A stretch of 64,000 bases of DNA from Streptomyces akebiae. Lineage in GTDB: Bacteria; Actinomycetota; Actinomycetes; Streptomycetales; Streptomycetaceae. This document shows positions 1-7,094 of this stretch, piece by piece. A model generated the notes under the pieces. It had not been told where the DNA came from. It did no database searches and was given only the letters and a program-made list of their open reading frames with translations. The position numbers and the translations under genes are program-made. How positions within the stretch are numbered: position 1 is the first letter of the stretch; every line of letters begins with the position of its first letter. The stretch spans positions 4,154,001-4,218,000 of the forward strand of contig NZ_CP080647.1 of NCBI RefSeq assembly GCF_019599145.1, in the 5' to 3' direction.

Positions 1-344
1 TTGTCCCAGCGGGCGTTGGCGCTCGGCACGCCCCGGCGCACCTCGGCCTCGTCCATCACGTCGTCGTGGTACAGCGTGGCCAGATGGGTCAGCTCGACCA
101 CGACCGCCGAGGGCACGACACCCGGCGCGTACGGGTCGCCGAACTGCGCCGCGAGCATCACCAGCAGCGGGCGGAACCGCTTGCCGCCCGCGCGCAGCAG
201 ATGCTGGGCGGCCTCCTGGATGAAGGGGACCTCGCTCTTGGTCGCCTCCAGCAGACCCTCTTCGACGGCCGCCATTCCGGCCTGGACATCGGCTTCGAGA
301 GCCTGGTCCCGCGCGCTCAGCCCAAATGGCTCGACGACGGTCAC
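1..344 (-). CDS. Polyprenyl diphosphate synthase, N-terminal part (runs off the window)
   Basis: About 114 N-terminal residues are visible on the minus strand; the C-terminus lies beyond base 1. The protein shows the trans-prenyltransferase pattern: GGKRFRP for isopentenyl-PP binding near residue 53 and the first aspartate-rich motif DDVMDEAEVRRG near residues 95-106. This family condenses isopentenyl-PP units onto an allylic primer to make the long isoprenoid tail of menaquinone. The GTG start at 344 is preceded by an AGGAGA ribosome-binding site. Location near complex I and menaquinone genes supports a role in the quinone side chain; chain length cannot be read from this fragment. Confidence 0.9.
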   Translation of the reverse strand, partial: MTVVEPFGLSARDQALEADVQAGMAAVEEGLLEATKSEVPFIQEAAQHLLRAGGKRFRPLLVMLAAQFGDPYAPGVVPSAVVVELTHLATLYHDDVMDEAEVRRGVPSANARWD

Positions 345-836
345 GAGGGTTCTCCTGTCTGCTGACGTCTACTGACGGTCACACGGTCACACGGTCGGTC
401 TGGGTCGCTCTCACGGTCGATGACACAGTTTGTCGATCTGTCGCTGCCATCACCCGAGTCAGCGTATCCGGTCACCTTTCGATCACCACGAGCGCCCACG
501 GGTCGACGCGCGTACGGCACCCGCGCGAGGCCCGCCCCGGCCCCCGCCCCGGCCCCGGCCCCGCCGTCGGAGGACCCCGCGGACCCCCGGAGGTCCCCGG
601 TACACCCCCGAAGGCGTCCCCAAACACCTGGTCCGAGTTGACCGATTTGCCGCATAGCGAGCACTTCACCCGACTCCTCCCGTGAGTTGAGTCACCCGCC
701 CCGGGCGGGGCAACCTTCCGGCGCCAGGTCGACTTTCCCTTTGCGGTAGGCAAGTTGACCCCGGAACACGCATCGGAAATTGCCGCCGAATCACACCAAA
801 GTCAAGGTCAACTAGACCTACCGGCCAAACCGGGAC
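345..836. promoter_or_regulatory. Intergenic region with short direct repeats and a GC hairpin
   Basis: No gene is supported in these ~490 bases. Three near-perfect copies of the 8-mer ACGGTCAC lie at about 375-398, roughly 30-55 bases upstream of the divergent polyprenyl synthase start, where promoter or operator elements are expected. A short GC-rich self-complementary stretch, CCCGCCCCGGGCGGGGC, lies at about 697-713. The rest is C-rich spacer whose open frames look like chance. Confidence 0.4.
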
Positions 837-866
837 TTGTTCCGATCGTGTGCTCTCGCATACGTT
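837..866 (+). promoter_or_regulatory. Candidate housekeeping promoter for the riboswitch transcript
   Basis: A TTGTTC box at 837-842 and a TACGTT box at 861-866 are separated by 18 bases. Transcription would begin near 873, just before the first conserved riboswitch bases at about 882. The match to sigma-70-type boxes is moderate; placement is the main support. Confidence 0.4.
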
Positions 867-881
867 CACACCCCGTCCGGA

Positions 882-1118
882 CGGACCGCCGAATCCTGCC
901 GCCGCCCGGACTCCCCACCCATTGACCACTCATCCACGCACGGCAGGAGCGGGGGACCCAGGTAAGCGCCGGTCCGGCATTTCCCCCATCGGACCGACTA
1001 GGGGTGAAGCCACGCGCAGTACGCCCAGCGGACGCGACACGCACAGCGACCGCCCAGGCGACGCACGTGGCCGGGCATCTCCAGCCCGAACCCGACAGCT
1101 CACCTCGCAGGCGACGGA
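882..1118 (+). ncRNA. c-di-AMP riboswitch (ydaO-yuaA class)
   Basis: The leader of the LysM/transglycosylase gene carries the conserved blocks of the ydaO class in order: CCGCCGAATCCTGCC near 888-902, GGGGGACCCAGGTAAGCGCC near 951-970, AGGGGTGAAGCC near 1000-1011, then CCCGAACCCGACAGCTCACC near 1085-1104 followed by TCGCAGGCGAC. The class binds cyclic di-AMP, and in actinobacteria it often precedes cell-wall hydrolase genes, where ligand normally lowers expression. The last conserved block ends just before the ribosome-binding site GGAGAGGAA, so control could act on termination or on ribosome access. Confidence 0.88.
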
Positions 1119-1130
1119 GAGGAATCCGCC

Positions 1131-1883
1131 ATGCCCGCACGAGGCAAACACCGCCGTCCCAGAAGCAACGCGTTCACCCGTGGCGTGCTCGCCGCCGGAA
1201 CGGGCGGGGCCGCCCTGGCCCTCCCGCTCACGGTCGCCACGACCGCGAGCGCCGCCACCCCGGCCCAGGCCGTCGGCTCCGTCCAGTCGGCCCCGCAGTC
1301 CGCCCCCGCCGTGGCGCAGCCCAAGTCCGCGACCTACACCGTGGTCTCCGGCGACACGCTCTCCTCCATCGCCCGGAAGCACGGCGTCAAGGGCGGCTGG
1401 CAGCGGCTCTACAAGGACAACCGCGCCGCCGTCGGCGACAACCCGGCCCTGATCCGCCCGGGCCTGAAGCTGAAGGTGAACGGGACGAAGGCGGCCACGG
1501 CGAAGAAGTCGTCGACGGCCTCGAAGACCACCACGGCCACGCAGGCGTCGGTCAAGACGTACCCGAACAACCTCGACGGCTGGATCCGCGAGTCGCTGGA
1601 CATCATGGCGCAAAAGGGAATTCCCGGGACATACAACGGGATCCACCGCAACATCATGCGCGAGTCCTCGGGCAACCCGCTGGCGATCAACAACTGGGAC
1701 TCCAACGCGGCCGCGGGCACCCCGTCGAAGGGCCTCCTCCAGGTCATCGACCCGACGTTCGCCGCGTACCACGTGTCCGGCACCCCGTACGACCCGTACG
1801 ACCCGGTCGCGAACATCACGGCGGCCTGCAACTACGCCGCCGACCGGTACGGCTCGATCGACAACGTGTTCGGCCCGTACTGA
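1131..1883 (+). CDS. Secreted LysM domain, lytic-transglycosylase-like protein (Rpf/SLT type)
   Basis: A 250-residue exported muralytic protein. A signal peptide (basic start, hydrophobic stretch around residues 20-40, alanine-rich cleavage area ATTASAATPA) is followed by a LysM peptidoglycan-binding domain at about residues 66-115 (TYTVVSGDTLSSIARKHG), a Lys/Thr/Ala linker, and a C-terminal transglycosylase-like domain. That domain has the catalytic-type ESSGNP motif near residue 178 and a GLLQVIDPTF motif. It should cleave or remodel peptidoglycan outside the membrane during growth or spore germination. ATG 1131 follows GGAGAGGAA. It is monocistronic, led by the riboswitch above and closed by a strong hairpin. 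Confidence 0.9.
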   Translation: MPARGKHRRPRSNAFTRGVLAAGTGGAALALPLTVATTASAATPAQAVGSVQSAPQSAPAVAQPKSATYTVVSGDTLSSIARKHGVKGGWQRLYKDNRAAVGDNPALIRPGLKLKVNGTKAATAKKSSTASKTTTATQASVKTYPNNLDGWIRESLDIMAQKGIPGTYNGIHRNIMRESSGNPLAINNWDSNAAAGTPSKGLLQVIDPTFAAYHVSGTPYDPYDPVANITAACNYAADRYGSIDNVFGPY

Positions 1884-1903
1884 GCCCCACCCACTCCGCA
1901 CTC

Positions 1904-1940
1904 GTTCCCCTGGGCCGGCGGGCCCAGGGGAACGTTTGTT
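1904..1940. terminator. Bidirectional intrinsic terminator
   Basis: A perfect 13-bp stem (1904-1916 with 1921-1933) closes a GGCG loop, followed by GTTTGTT on the plus strand. It lies between the ends of the convergent transglycosylase and HAD genes, so it can serve both. Confidence 0.85.
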
Positions 1941-2746
1941 CAGCCGAACAGCCGGTCCAGCACGACCGCGATCCCGTCGTCCTCGTTGGAGAGGGTCACC
2001 TCGTCGGCGACGGCCTTGAGTTCGGGGTGGGCGTTGGCCATGGCGACGCCGTGCGCGGCCCAGTCGAACATCGGGATGTCGTTGGGCATGTCACCGAAGG
2101 CGATGGTCTCGTCCGGGGACAGACCGAGATGGTCGGCGGCCAGCGCGAGGCCCGTCGCCTTGGTGATGCCGCACGGCTGGAGTTCGACGGTGCCGGGCCC
2201 CGACATGGTGACCGTCGCCAGCGAACCGACCGCCATCCGCGCCGCCGAGGCCAACTCGTCGTCCGACAGATAGGGATGGCGCAGCAGCACCTTGCTGATC
2301 GGCTCGCACCACAGGTCGTCGCGGCGCGGCACCCGCACCGCGGGCAGTGTGGGGTGCGGCATGAGGTAGCCGGGCTCGATCAGGGTGAGGCCGTCGACGC
2401 CGTCCTGGTCGACCGCCGCGTACACCTGACCGACCTCCGCCTCGATCTTGCCGAGCGCGGTCTCGGCGAGTTCCCTGTCCAGGGTGACCGACCAGAGCAG
2501 TCGGTCCGCGCCGGGGTCGTACAACTGCGCGCCCTGTCCGCACACCGCGAGCCCCCTGCTGCCGAGGTCGTCGAAGAGGGGGCGCACTCTCGGTGCCGGC
2601 CGTCCCGTCACCACGAGGTGCTGGGCCCCGGCCTCCGTGGCCCGCGCCAGCGCGGCGAGGGACCGGTCGGAGAGCGTGTCGTCACTGCGCAGGAGCGTTC
2701 CGTCCAGGTCAGTGGCGATGAGTGAATATGCGGTGGGAGCGGCCAT
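1940..2746 (-). CDS. HAD-superfamily phosphatase (Cof type)
   Basis: A 268-residue cytosolic hydrolase. Motif I is DLDGTLL near residue 13, where the first Asp is the nucleophile; motif II is VVTGR; motif IV is the downstream FGDMPNDIPMF, typical of Cof-like HAD type IIB phosphatases with a large cap. Such proteins dephosphorylate sugar phosphates, nucleotides or cofactors such as FMN; the substrate is not predictable here. ATG 2746 was chosen because the protein motif starts immediately after it and a TATTCT box sits six bases upstream, suggesting a leaderless transcript. The longer frame back to 2821 would include the promoter. Confidence 0.88.
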   Translation of the reverse strand: MAAPTAYSLIATDLDGTLLRSDDTLSDRSLAALARATEAGAQHLVVTGRPAPRVRPLFDDLGSRGLAVCGQGAQLYDPGADRLLWSVTLDRELAETALGKIEAEVGQVYAAVDQDGVDGLTLIEPGYLMPHPTLPAVRVPRRDDLWCEPISKVLLRHPYLSDDELASAARMAVGSLATVTMSGPGTVELQPCGITKATGLALAADHLGLSPDETIAFGDMPNDIPMFDWAAHGVAMANAHPELKAVADEVTLSNEDDGIAVVLDRLFG

Positions 2747-2752
2747 GATCAG

Positions 2753-2792
2753 AGAATACGGATGCCGCGCCCCATCGGTTCGACTCGAACCG
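2753..2792 (-). promoter_or_regulatory. Leaderless promoter with a perfect 17-bp palindrome
   Basis: On the minus strand a TATTCT -10 box (2753-2758) ends six bases before the ATG of the HAD gene. A perfect inverted repeat, CGGTTCGA-C-TCGAACCG (2776-2792), overlaps the expected -35 region, which is where a repressor would bind. No strong -35 hexamer is visible. Confidence 0.5.
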
Positions 2793-2909
2793 GACGACGT
2801 CCGGCATCCCGACCGCCCCACGGCACCCGTACGTCAACACCCCTTGCCCGAACGCGGGTTCAGCGAGACGAGGGGGCCCACGCACCTTGAAGCGGCCGCA
2901 GGCCATGAA

Positions 2910-2937
2910 AGGGGCACGGGGAACCGCGCGACCAGCC
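2910..2937. repeat. Partial copy of the dispersed intergenic repeat
   Basis: An AGGGGCACGGGGAACC core followed by GCGCGACCAGCC matches the arm found complete near 38.4 and 53.7 kb. It lies between the HAD start and the end of the flavin oxidoreductase gene. Confidence 0.6.
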
Positions 2938-3019
2938 ACGCATGACCCGCACCCCGTCACGAACGACCCGCCTCAGCCCCGCCACGCACCGCCCCACCCG
3001 CGCTCACCCCGGACCCGTC

Positions 3020-4222
3020 TCACCCATGGGCCGCGGCAAGATGCCGAGCCAACCGAGGCGAGGCGAACTCCGTCCCGCACACGAACCGCATCACCGGCCC
3101 GTACGACGCCGCCGCGGGCAACCCCGTGAAGTACAGCCCCGGGATCGACGACCGGAACCCCGCCCCCAGCACCGGCGTCCCCCGGCTCACCCCCAGCTCC
3201 GTACGGAGCTCATGGCCGAGGAACCCCATCGCCCCGAGGTCCACCCGGTACCCGGTCGCGGCGATGACGTGATCGGCGCCCCACTCCGACGTACGGCCGT
3301 CGTGCTCGCGCACCACGAGCAGGGGGCGTCCGTCGATGACGCCGGCCCGCACGACCCGGGCCACCTCCCGCACCTCCACGCGCCCGTCGAACCGGTCCCG
3401 CAGCCACCACGCACCCAGTGGCCCGAGCACCCGGCGGACGAGGTGGTGCCGGGCGGCCGCGGGCAGATACCGGTACGGCTGCGGGTAGTAACTGAGCGCC
3501 CACAACGACCAGGCCCGCCCGAACGGCGACTCCGGGCGCATCCTCGGCTGCTTCCACGGGGGCGCGCCGAACGCCACGGCCCCCCGCCCCCGCGCGACGA
3601 CCCGCACCCGCGCGCCGGCCTCGGCCGCCAGCACCGCCGCCTCCAGGGCGGACTGCCCCGCGCCCACGACGATCAGTTCCCGGTCCTTGAACCGGCTCAG
3701 GTCGGCGTGCTGAGAGCTGTGCGAGACGGGCCCCATGGGGGTGGGGCCGTCGACGGCCGCGCCCGCCAGCTCGGCCGGCAGGTGCGCCAGCCCGAACAAC
3801 CCGCTCGCCACGACGACGGCCCGCGCCGCGAACAACTCCCCCGAGTCCAGCTTCAGTTCGAAGCCGCCACTCTTGATCCGGTCGACCGAGACCACCCGGA
3901 CCCGTTCCAGGTCGGGCACGAGCCGCTGCTGGAACCACTCGCCGTAGGAGATGAAGGTCTCGACGGGGATGATGTCCTCGTCCGTCACCAGCCGTCGGAT
4001 CCCCGCCGCGTCGCAGTAGTCGGCGAGCGTGTGGCCCTGCTGCGGGGCGTCGATGCTCGACGCCGCCGGTGTCGACTTCAGCAGCATTCCGGCGGGCATG
4101 TTGTCCCGCCAGCTCACCATGGGTTCACCGAAGACACGGACCGGAATGCCGTGCGCCCGAAGGTGCGCGGCCGTGGACAGACCGAACGGCCCGGCACCGA
4201 TGACTGCTACCGGTTGAATCAC
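3020..4222 (-). CDS. FAD/NAD(P)-dependent oxidoreductase (flavin monooxygenase-like)
   Basis: A 400-residue protein opening with a dinucleotide-binding fold (AVIGAGPFGLSTAAHLRAHG, residues 6-25). It has a second Rossmann motif near residue 165 (ELIVVGAGQSALEAAVLAAE) and a late ATG motif (HVIAATGYRVDLG), the three-part signature of class B flavoprotein monooxygenases and related reductases. The GTG start at 4222 is the first in frame and leads straight into the FAD motif. It lies 71 bases after the ATP-grasp gene on the same strand, so the two are probably co-transcribed. The substrate is unknown; oxidation of a product made or used by the ligase is an inference. Confidence 0.8.
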   Translation of the reverse strand: MIQPVAVIGAGPFGLSTAAHLRAHGIPVRVFGEPMVSWRDNMPAGMLLKSTPAASSIDAPQQGHTLADYCDAAGIRRLVTDEDIIPVETFISYGEWFQQRLVPDLERVRVVSVDRIKSGGFELKLDSGELFAARAVVVASGLFGLAHLPAELAGAAVDGPTPMGPVSHSSQHADLSRFKDRELIVVGAGQSALEAAVLAAEAGARVRVVARGRGAVAFGAPPWKQPRMRPESPFGRAWSLWALSYYPQPYRYLPAAARHHLVRRVLGPLGAWWLRDRFDGRVEVREVARVVRAGVIDGRPLLVVREHDGRTSEWGADHVIAATGYRVDLGAMGFLGHELRTELGVSRGTPVLGAGFRSSIPGLYFTGLPAAASYGPVMRFVCGTEFASPRLARHLAAAHG

Positions 4223-4293
4223 GAAGTCCCTCCCCAGGACGCTTCATGCCTACTTCGTGTGGTCACGTGTGCCGGTGGCCCTGTGGGCAGGGC

Positions 4294-5553
4294 TCAGGGG
4301 CGCACGTGTGCGTTGCCGAGGCGGTTGGCCCGCCACAGCTGGTAGAGATGCTTCGCGCCCGGTCGCACGAAGCGCGCGAGCATCGTGAGGAACGGCAGCG
4401 GGTCGTCACCCGCGAGCCACGCCAGCTCGGTCCCGCTCGCGCGCGGCGGCGCGTGCGGTGTGGTGTAGCCGCTGCGCCGGTAGGCGAGCAGGGCCGGCAG
4501 ATCGATGTTCTCCACGATGTACCGACGTCCGGCGAGTTGCTCCCCCTCCGGCACCGGACGCCCGGTCAGATCGAGGTGCATGGCGCGTACGACGTCGATC
4601 CCGGCCTCGTTCTCGAACAGCCGGAACTGCGCGCCCATCCGCGGATTGAAGTCCAGCAGCTTGTACCGCCCGTCCCGCCGGTCGAACCGCAGATCGAGGT
4701 CGATGATCCCCGTGAACCCGATCTGCTTGATGAACCGGGCGGCGATGTCGGCGAGTTCGGGGTTGTCGACGACGTACGCGTTCGCCGTCATCCCCGCGTG
4801 CGGCGGCCACGACCGCACCTTCACCCCGGTGAACATCGCGAGGGGGGTGGAGTCCGCGTCGAAGTACGCGTGCACGATCCAGTCCTCGGCGTCCTCCCGG
4901 GGCAGATACTCCTGGAGGATCACCCCTGGCCGGTCGCCCCACTCGCGGGCCAGCCGCAGCAGGCACTGCCGGTCGGCGATGCGGGTCGTCCCGTTCACCG
5001 CGGGCTGCCTGCGCCGCTCGAACGCCTCCCGGTTCTTGGCCACCACGGGGAAGCGGGCCCGTTCCGCGAACCGTTCCACGTCCTCGTACGACTGCGGGAA
5101 CGAGCTGACGGGGCTCGCGATGCCGTGCTCCACGCAGAGTTCGTGCAGGCCCTGTTTGCTGGCGAGGCGGCGCGGGAGCTTCCCGTCGACACGGGGGAAG
5201 AGGAAGCGGGTCGCCAACTCCTCCTGGTGCTCCGCGATGAGCACCGCGGCTTCCTCGTCGGTGGGGATGAGCACGGCGGGCCGCCCTATCCGCCGCCCGA
5301 TGCGCAGCAGTCCCTCCACCAGCCACGCGGGCTCCTCCGTCCCGGTGGTCGGCCACACGAACGCGCGCCGCAGGTAGCGCGAGGCGGCGGCCGGTGTGTA
5401 ACGGTCCTCCGTGATCGCGTACATCGGCACGCCGAGCCGGCCCAGGCTGCGGATGGCTCCGACGCCGCCGTGGTGCAGCGGATAGTCGCCGAGCTTCACG
5501 ACGAGCCCCGGAACGCCTCGGTCCGCCTGTACCGGCGCACCCCAAGTACCCAT
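4294..5553 (-). CDS. ATP-grasp carboxylate-amine ligase-like protein
   Basis: About 419 residues. The N-terminal third has a nucleotide-pocket pattern (GVGAIRSLGRLGVPMYAI, then PTDEEAAVLIAEHQEEL). The ATP-grasp core follows, with KQGL, FPVVAKNREAF for ATP/lysine contact, VILQEYLP, and the metal-binding end IDLDLRFD...YKLLDFNPRMGAQF. Such enzymes activate a carboxylate as acyl phosphate and join it to an amine. ATG 5553 has GGGGGGA upstream; GTG 5571 is an in-frame alternative. It leads a two-gene unit with the flavin oxidoreductase and diverges from fumarylacetoacetase. Product unknown. Confidence 0.78.
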   Translation of the reverse strand: MGTWGAPVQADRGVPGLVVKLGDYPLHHGGVGAIRSLGRLGVPMYAITEDRYTPAAASRYLRRAFVWPTTGTEEPAWLVEGLLRIGRRIGRPAVLIPTDEEAAVLIAEHQEELATRFLFPRVDGKLPRRLASKQGLHELCVEHGIASPVSSFPQSYEDVERFAERARFPVVAKNREAFERRRQPAVNGTTRIADRQCLLRLAREWGDRPGVILQEYLPREDAEDWIVHAYFDADSTPLAMFTGVKVRSWPPHAGMTANAYVVDNPELADIAARFIKQIGFTGIIDLDLRFDRRDGRYKLLDFNPRMGAQFRLFENEAGIDVVRAMHLDLTGRPVPEGEQLAGRRYIVENIDLPALLAYRRSGYTTPHAPPRASGTELAWLAGDDPLPFLTMLARFVRPGAKHLYQLWRANRLGNAHVRP

Positions 5554-5763
5554 GGCCACGGGTCCCCCCACGTGTCCCCCCTACCGGACCCGGACCCACC
5601 CCGTCCGTGTCCCCCAGAGGACGCTAAGCCGGAACCTTTCCTTCCGACCCTCCCCTATCAGGACATTACGAACTCTTTAGACACTCCCCGATCTTCGCAC
5701 CGCCCCGTAACGTGAGCCGCGACCAGAGGTACGACGGAACGTACGAGAGCGAGGCAGCACCCG

Positions 5764-7062
5764 ATGCCCCCCTTCGATGTCACCGACGATGTCCCCGAGG
5801 GTCACCCCTTCGGTCCGCACAACCTCCCCTACGGTGTCTTCTCCCTCGACGCGTCCGACGCCGCCCCTTCCACCGGTGCCGGGGCCGCCGGTGCCGGGGC
5901 CGCCGGTGCCCGGACCGCCGGTGCCCGTACGGTCGGTGTCCGTCTCGGCGACCACGTCCTCGACGCCGCGGCGGCGGCGCACGCCCTCGGCTCCCCGTAC
6001 GCCGCGCTGCTGGCGCACCCCACGCTGAACCCCCTGCTGGCGGCGGGGCGCACGGCCTGGTCGGACCTGCGGCGGGCGTTGACGGCGTGGCTGACGGTGC
6101 CCTCGCACCGGGAGACGATCGCGCCGTACTTCCACGCGCTGTCCTCGGTGACCCTGCACCTGCCGTTCGAGGTGGCCGACTACGTCGACTTCTACGCCTC
6201 CGAGAACCACGCCCGGAACGTCGGCAGCATCTTCCGCCCCGACGCGCCGGATCCGCTGACGCCCAACTGGAAGCATCTGCCGATCGGTTACCACGGCCGG
6301 TCCGGCACGGTCGTCGTGTCCGGCGAGGACGTGGTGCGGCCGGCCGGGCAGCGCAAGGCGCCGGCCGATCCGGAGCCGGTGTTCGGGCCGTCCGTACGGC
6401 TGGACATCGAGGCGGAGGTCGGGTTCGTGGTCGGGGTGCCCTCCGAGCGGGGACGGCCGGTGGGGCTCGGGGACTTCCGCGACCACGTCTTCGGGGTGTG
6501 TCTCCTCAACGACTGGTCGGCGCGTGATCTCCAGGCCTGGGAGTACGTTCCGCTCGGGCCGTTCCTCGGGAAGTCCTTCGCGACGTCGGTCTCGGCCTGG
6601 GTCACGCCGCTGGAGGCGCTGGAGGAGGCGCGCGTGTCACCGCCGACGCGTACGCATCCGCTGCTGCCCTACCTGGACGACTCCGCCCCGGACATCGATC
6701 CCGGAGGGTACGACCTGCGGATCAGCGTCGCGGTCAACGGGCATGTCGTCTCGGAGCCGCCCTTCGCCACGATGTACTGGACGGCCGCGCAGCAGTTGGC
6801 CCATATGACGGTGAACGGCGCGTCCCTGCGTACGGGCGATCTCTACGGCTCCGGCACGGTCAGCGGGGCCGCCCCCGACCAGCGGGGCTCGCTGCTGGAA
6901 CTCACCTGGAACGGGCGCGACCCGCTCGACCTTCCGACCGGCAGGCGCACGTTCCTGGAGGACGGCGACGAGGTGACCCTCACGGCGTGGGCTCCGGGAC
7001 CGGGCGGCACGAAGGTGGGGCTGGGCGAGGTCAGGGGGCGGGTGGTGGCGGGCCGGGCGTAG
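5764..7062 (+). CDS. Fumarylacetoacetase
   Basis: A 432-residue enzyme of the last step of tyrosine/homogentisate degradation, hydrolysing fumarylacetoacetate to fumarate and acetoacetate. The start NLPYGVFS, the region DYVDFYASENHARNVG containing the catalytic His and metal site, GYHGRSGTVV, CLLNDWSARDLQAWEYVPLG and the end block GTVSG...RGSLLELTW are all typical, as is the length. Residues 38-57 are a four-unit Gly/Ala-rich repeat (see repeat at 5875) inserted just before the conserved GVRLGDHVLD. Homogentisate dioxygenase is not next to it. ATG 5764 has a weak upstream GAGCGAGG. Confidence 0.93.
   Translation: MPPFDVTDDVPEGHPFGPHNLPYGVFSLDASDAAPSTGAGAAGAGAAGARTAGARTVGVRLGDHVLDAAAAAHALGSPYAALLAHPTLNPLLAAGRTAWSDLRRALTAWLTVPSHRETIAPYFHALSSVTLHLPFEVADYVDFYASENHARNVGSIFRPDAPDPLTPNWKHLPIGYHGRSGTVVVSGEDVVRPAGQRKAPADPEPVFGPSVRLDIEAEVGFVVGVPSERGRPVGLGDFRDHVFGVCLLNDWSARDLQAWEYVPLGPFLGKSFATSVSAWVTPLEALEEARVSPPTRTHPLLPYLDDSAPDIDPGGYDLRISVAVNGHVVSEPPFATMYWTAAQQLAHMTVNGASLRTGDLYGSGTVSGAAPDQRGSLLELTWNGRDPLDLPTGRRTFLEDGDEVTLTAWAPGPGGTKVGLGEVRGRVVAGRA
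5875..5934 (+). repeat. In-frame 15-bp tandem repeat inside fumarylacetoacetase
   Basis: Four consecutive 15-bp units: two exact GGTGCCGGGGCCGCC, then two diverging copies. Each encodes a five-residue GAGAA/GARTA/GARTV block. Being a multiple of three, copy changes would not break the frame. Confidence 0.85.
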
Positions 7063-7094
7063 GGCCCCGCGCCTCGGTACCGGCCGCACCCGGG

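Noticed and set aside
2776..2792. tRNA T-arm-like GGTTCGACTCGAACC
   Set aside because: The T-loop resemblance is only the palindrome itself; no acceptor, anticodon or D arm and no CCA-type end are present.
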